This document shows positions 5,724 through 7,346 of a stretch of 7,346 nt of DNA, piece after piece (positions within the stretch are counted from its first letter, which is position 1; every line of letters begins with the position of its first letter). The translations under genes and the position numbers were made by a program. The notes beneath the pieces were generated by a model. It worked only from the letters and a program-made list of their open reading frames with translations, did not search any database and was not told where the DNA came from. The stretch spans positions 1 to 7,346 of the forward strand of contig JBHIDB010000059.1 in the NCBI GenBank assembly GCA_046759865.1. The letters run 5' to 3'. The DNA comes from JAJISK01 sp046759865. Lineage in GTDB: Archaea > Thermoplasmatota > Thermoplasmata > RBG-16-68-12 > JAJISG01.

Positions 5724-6356
5724 TCAGAGGCGACGCCAGGCCTCGAGCATGCGCTGGACGGCCGTGACGTTCCCCAGAACCCCGAAGGCCAGGAGGGCAT
5801 ACTCCATCATGAGAAAGGAGAGGATCCCGACGCCGAGGAGGAGGGTTGCGTTCGGGTCGAGGAAGAGGTGGAGGACAATGACGACGAGGAGGAGAACGAG
5901 GCGGTCCGCCCTCCCGAGGATGCCGCCGTAAAGCCGTCCAATCCCGACGGCTTGGGCTTGCGTACCTACGTAGCTCGTCAAGAGGACGCCTAGGAGGCCG
6001 AAGAGGGCGACCTCCGGCCGCGCGTAGGGGCTGAAGAACAGGCCGACCAGGATGAGGATGTCCGCATAGCGGTCAAAGACGTGGTCCAGGAAGTCCCCTC
6101 GCGGGGAGGCGAGGCCACGAAGACGCGCGACCTTTCCGTCCAACGCGTCTAGGAGTGAGCTGACCGCGAGGAGGACGAGCGCGGCGGCCAGCGCAATCGT
6201 GCCGTCGATCAAGTGGGCCAGGTAGAAAGAGAGGCCCGCGAGGCCTGCCGTGACAAGGGCGATCCACGAAAGGAGATTGGGACTGAGGTGACGGATGCGA
6301 ACCGCCATCGGCGTTAGAATCCGGTCCGCCGCTTCGCGGTACGAGTCGAGGACCAA
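5724..6356 (-). CDS. CDP-alcohol phosphatidyltransferase, archaetidylinositol-phosphate-synthase-like
   Basis: An integral membrane enzyme of 210 residues that transfers an alcohol phosphate to a CDP-activated lipid. In archaea the closest group joins CDP-archaeol and inositol phosphate to give archaetidylinositol phosphate, a polar lipid precursor. Seen: the family signature D70-x2-D73-G74-x2-A77-R78, then G87-x3-D91-x3-D95, which binds two metals and the CDP group. Hydrophobic helices lie at about 29-49, 54-70, 98-130, 151-167 and 170-195. The N-terminus (VLDSYREAADRILTPMAVRI, then LSPNLLSW) is typical of the family. Start: TTG 6356-6354 has GGTGA (complement of 6364-6368) seven bases upstream; the first ATG, residue 17, would remove conserved residues. 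It lies downstream of the DUF3179 gene on the same strand, 144 bases away. Substrate choice (inositol phosphate versus glycerol phosphate or serine) is inferred from overall resemblance. Confidence 0.86.
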   Translation of the reverse strand: MVLDSYREAADRILTPMAVRIRHLSPNLLSWIALVTAGLAGLSFYLAHLIDGTIALAAALVLLAVSSLLDALDGKVARLRGLASPRGDFLDHVFDRYADILILVGLFFSPYARPEVALFGLLGVLLTSYVGTQAQAVGIGRLYGGILGRADRLVLLLVVIVLHLFLDPNATLLLGVGILSFLMMEYALLAFGVLGNVTAVQRMLEAWRRL

Positions 6357-6374
6357 TGAGGGGTCACCCCATCA
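6357..6374 (-). promoter_or_regulatory. Inverted repeat holding the Shine-Dalgarno of the phosphatidyltransferase gene
   Basis: On the minus strand the sequence reads TGATGGGGTGACCCCTCA. GGGG and CCCC pair around a TGA loop, and the outer TGA/TCA can add three pairs with one bulged base. The GGTGA ribosome site lies inside the hairpin and the TTG start follows at once. It may limit initiation or be an operator; both are inference. Confidence 0.45.
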
Positions 6375-6386
6375 GAATCCACCGAC

Positions 6387-6439
6387 CCCGCCTTCCTTGG
6401 CGGGTGAACCGCGCGGTCGATTTCGAACCTCTGGTCGAA
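6387..6439 (-). repeat. Cluster of inverted repeats in the leader of the phosphatidyltransferase gene
   Basis: Three dyads follow one another. CCCGCC (6387-6392) pairs with GGCGGG (6399-6404) around a six-base loop. ACCGCGCGGT (6408-6417) is a perfect 10-base palindrome. TTCG/ACC (6422-6425, 6427-6429) pairs with GGT/CGAA (6433-6439) with one bulged A. In the minus-strand transcript they would lie 30-85 bases before the TTG start. No known RNA family was recognised. Confidence 0.4.
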
Positions 6440-6483
6440 GCTCAGTCCTTCCAGCGCCCACGTGGCTCGACACCGCTCCGCCC

Positions 6484-6491
6484 GTTAAATC
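6484..6491 (-). promoter_or_regulatory. Possible TATA-like box for the phosphatidyltransferase gene
   Basis: Read on the minus strand, CGATTTAACGGG is the only AT-rich core between the DUF3179 stop and the TTG start. It would give a transcript with a leader of roughly 100 bases containing the repeats at 6360-6440. The match is weak, and read-through from the DUF3179 gene is equally possible. Confidence 0.3.
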
Positions 6492-6500
6492 GATTCCGAC

Positions 6501-7346
6501 CTAACTCCCCTGGGTCGGCCCCTCGCGCCTCCGTCGAAGCCACACGAAGGCCAGGACGACGCCGAGTGTGACTGCCGCGGCAAGGACCGGGACGAGGAAA
6601 TGGAAGAGTGAGCCGGTGTTCAAGAGAAGCGGTTCCCGGAAGCCGTACACCCCCGTCCCCTCGTTAAACTCGGCCCAGGTGAACCAGAAGGCCATGACGG
6701 AGGGTGTTTCGGGGAGCTGACCCGCCCCGCCCGCCCCGCTGATCTTGTCCCATGGGAGACCCTCGTCGTCCACCATGGTTTGGCCCTCCCCCGGGCTGAA
6801 CGTCAACTCGCCGCGCTCGAAGGCCTTGGCGCTGCCGTTGTGGAAGGTCACCACGAGCGCCAGCCCATTCACGATATCGTTGATCACTAGCTCTTGCGAC
6901 AGGTTCTCGTAGGGATACGCCATCGCCGCCCGGCCGACCTTCACCCCCAGGACGACCGCCTTGGGATGGAGAACGCGATCCGTGAAGTTGGACCCGAAGT
7001 AGACGTTCTCGTTGAGGAGGTAGCCAAAGTAGGGGTTGTAGGTGTAGTCAATGCAGCCCTCCGCGATGTCTGGTGTGGTGGTCGATGTAGTGCCGCACTG
7101 AGGCAGCGGGACGTCCAGAAGGAGGGACTGAGGATGTGCCGCCTTCCAGGTCCCCCATTCTACGACGGTGGCGGGGAGGACCGAAAGAGTGGCACCATGA
7201 CGGGGTCCTTCGATGGCCTCGGCCGTCACCTGCAGCCAGAGGCTCTCGGTCTCCTCATCGTACATGATGAGATTGCTCCGGAAGAGCTTCCCGGAGACCC
7301 CGAACGTCAGTGTCTGATCCCCTACGCGGCGGTCGAACACGAGGGC
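6501..7346 (-). CDS. DUF3179 family protein with C-terminal membrane anchor, partial at right edge
   Basis: The N-terminal part lies beyond the right edge; the frame is open from the edge (ALVFDRRVGDQ) to a TAG at 6501-6503, about 281 residues. Seen: TFGVSGKLFRSNLIMYDEETESLWLQ, then LSVLPATVVEWGTWKAAHP, then AYPYENL, VINDIVNGLALVV, AKAFERG, and a late FWFTWAEFNEGTGVYG. This series is characteristic of DUF3179, a family of unknown biochemical role whose conserved cysteine-containing motif would lie just outside the window. After the domain comes a single hydrophobic helix (last 33 to last 12 residues) followed by WLRRRREGPTQGS, so the domain is probably outside the cell, tethered to the membrane. 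Two cysteines 14 residues apart (PQCG and EGCIDY) sit in a Thr-rich loop and could form a disulfide. Any start codon seen near the edge is internal. The family call is good; the function is not known. Confidence 0.85.
   Translation of the reverse strand, partial: ALVFDRRVGDQTLTFGVSGKLFRSNLIMYDEETESLWLQVTAEAIEGPRHGATLSVLPATVVEWGTWKAAHPQSLLLDVPLPQCGTTSTTTPDIAEGCIDYTYNPYFGYLLNENVYFGSNFTDRVLHPKAVVLGVKVGRAAMAYPYENLSQELVINDIVNGLALVVTFHNGSAKAFERGELTFSPGEGQTMVDDEGLPWDKISGAGGAGQLPETPSVMAFWFTWAEFNEGTGVYGFREPLLLNTGSLFHFLVPVLAAAVTLGVVLAFVWLRRRREGPTQGS

Noticed and set aside
5338..5931. 197-codon plus-strand ORF overlapping the priL end and the phosphatidyltransferase gene
   Set aside because: It overlaps the Fe-S domain of priL in another frame and then runs antisense to the phosphatidyltransferase; its composition is Arg/Pro-rich.
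6390..6480. tRNA-like signal on the minus strand (GGTTCGAAATC resembling a T-loop)
   Set aside because: The bases flanking the supposed T-loop do not pair as a T-stem, and no matching acceptor stem or anticodon arm could be found.

Overview
The window looks like a piece of a GC-rich archaeal genome, most likely an uncultured euryarchaeal or Thermoplasmatota-type lineage. The evidence is an archaeal/eukaryotic-type DNA primase large subunit, a CDP-alcohol phosphatidyltransferase of the archaeal archaetidylinositol-phosphate synthase type, AT-rich TATA-like boxes upstream of several genes in otherwise GC-rich DNA, and Shine-Dalgarno motifs (GGAGG, GGTGA) in front of some starts. The lineage is inferred from gene content alone. 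No RNA gene, insertion sequence or CRISPR array was found.

Left part (1-2967), an accessory-looking redox block. A fragment on the minus strand at the left edge resembles the C-terminal half of a Nudix hydrolase but has no Nudix box. It nearly touches a plus-strand OsmC-family thiol peroxidase gene (240-728). After a 257-base gap come a mercuric reductase (merA, 986-2419) without the N-terminal metal-binding domain, and a small thioredoxin-fold protein with a CSWC active site (2578-2967). All three plus-strand genes encode cysteine-based redox proteins. Together they suggest mercury/thiol/peroxide stress handling, although no mer regulator or transporter is in view.

Middle part (2968-4477). 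A 337-base stretch without a convincing gene holds short hairpins, a doubtful 48-codon minus-strand ORF and an AT-rich promoter zone. It leads to a secreted, membrane-anchored surface protein (3305-4477) with the order signal peptide, Ig-like, fibronectin type III, Ig-like, transmembrane anchor.

Right part (4586-7346), housekeeping. priL (4586-5707, probable TTG start, good TATA box) converges with an archaetidylinositol-phosphate-synthase-like membrane enzyme (5724-6356, minus strand, TTG start with a GGTGA Shine-Dalgarno). Upstream of that enzyme, on the same strand, lies a DUF3179 protein with a C-terminal membrane anchor (6501-7346), cut by the right edge.

The most noteworthy points are the half Nudix gene abutting osmC, the merA/OsmC/thioredoxin grouping, and several compact inverted repeats placed on translation starts or just after stop codons (trx start, AIPS start, after merA, after the surface protein). 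No clearly new multi-gene system can be demonstrated from this sequence alone.
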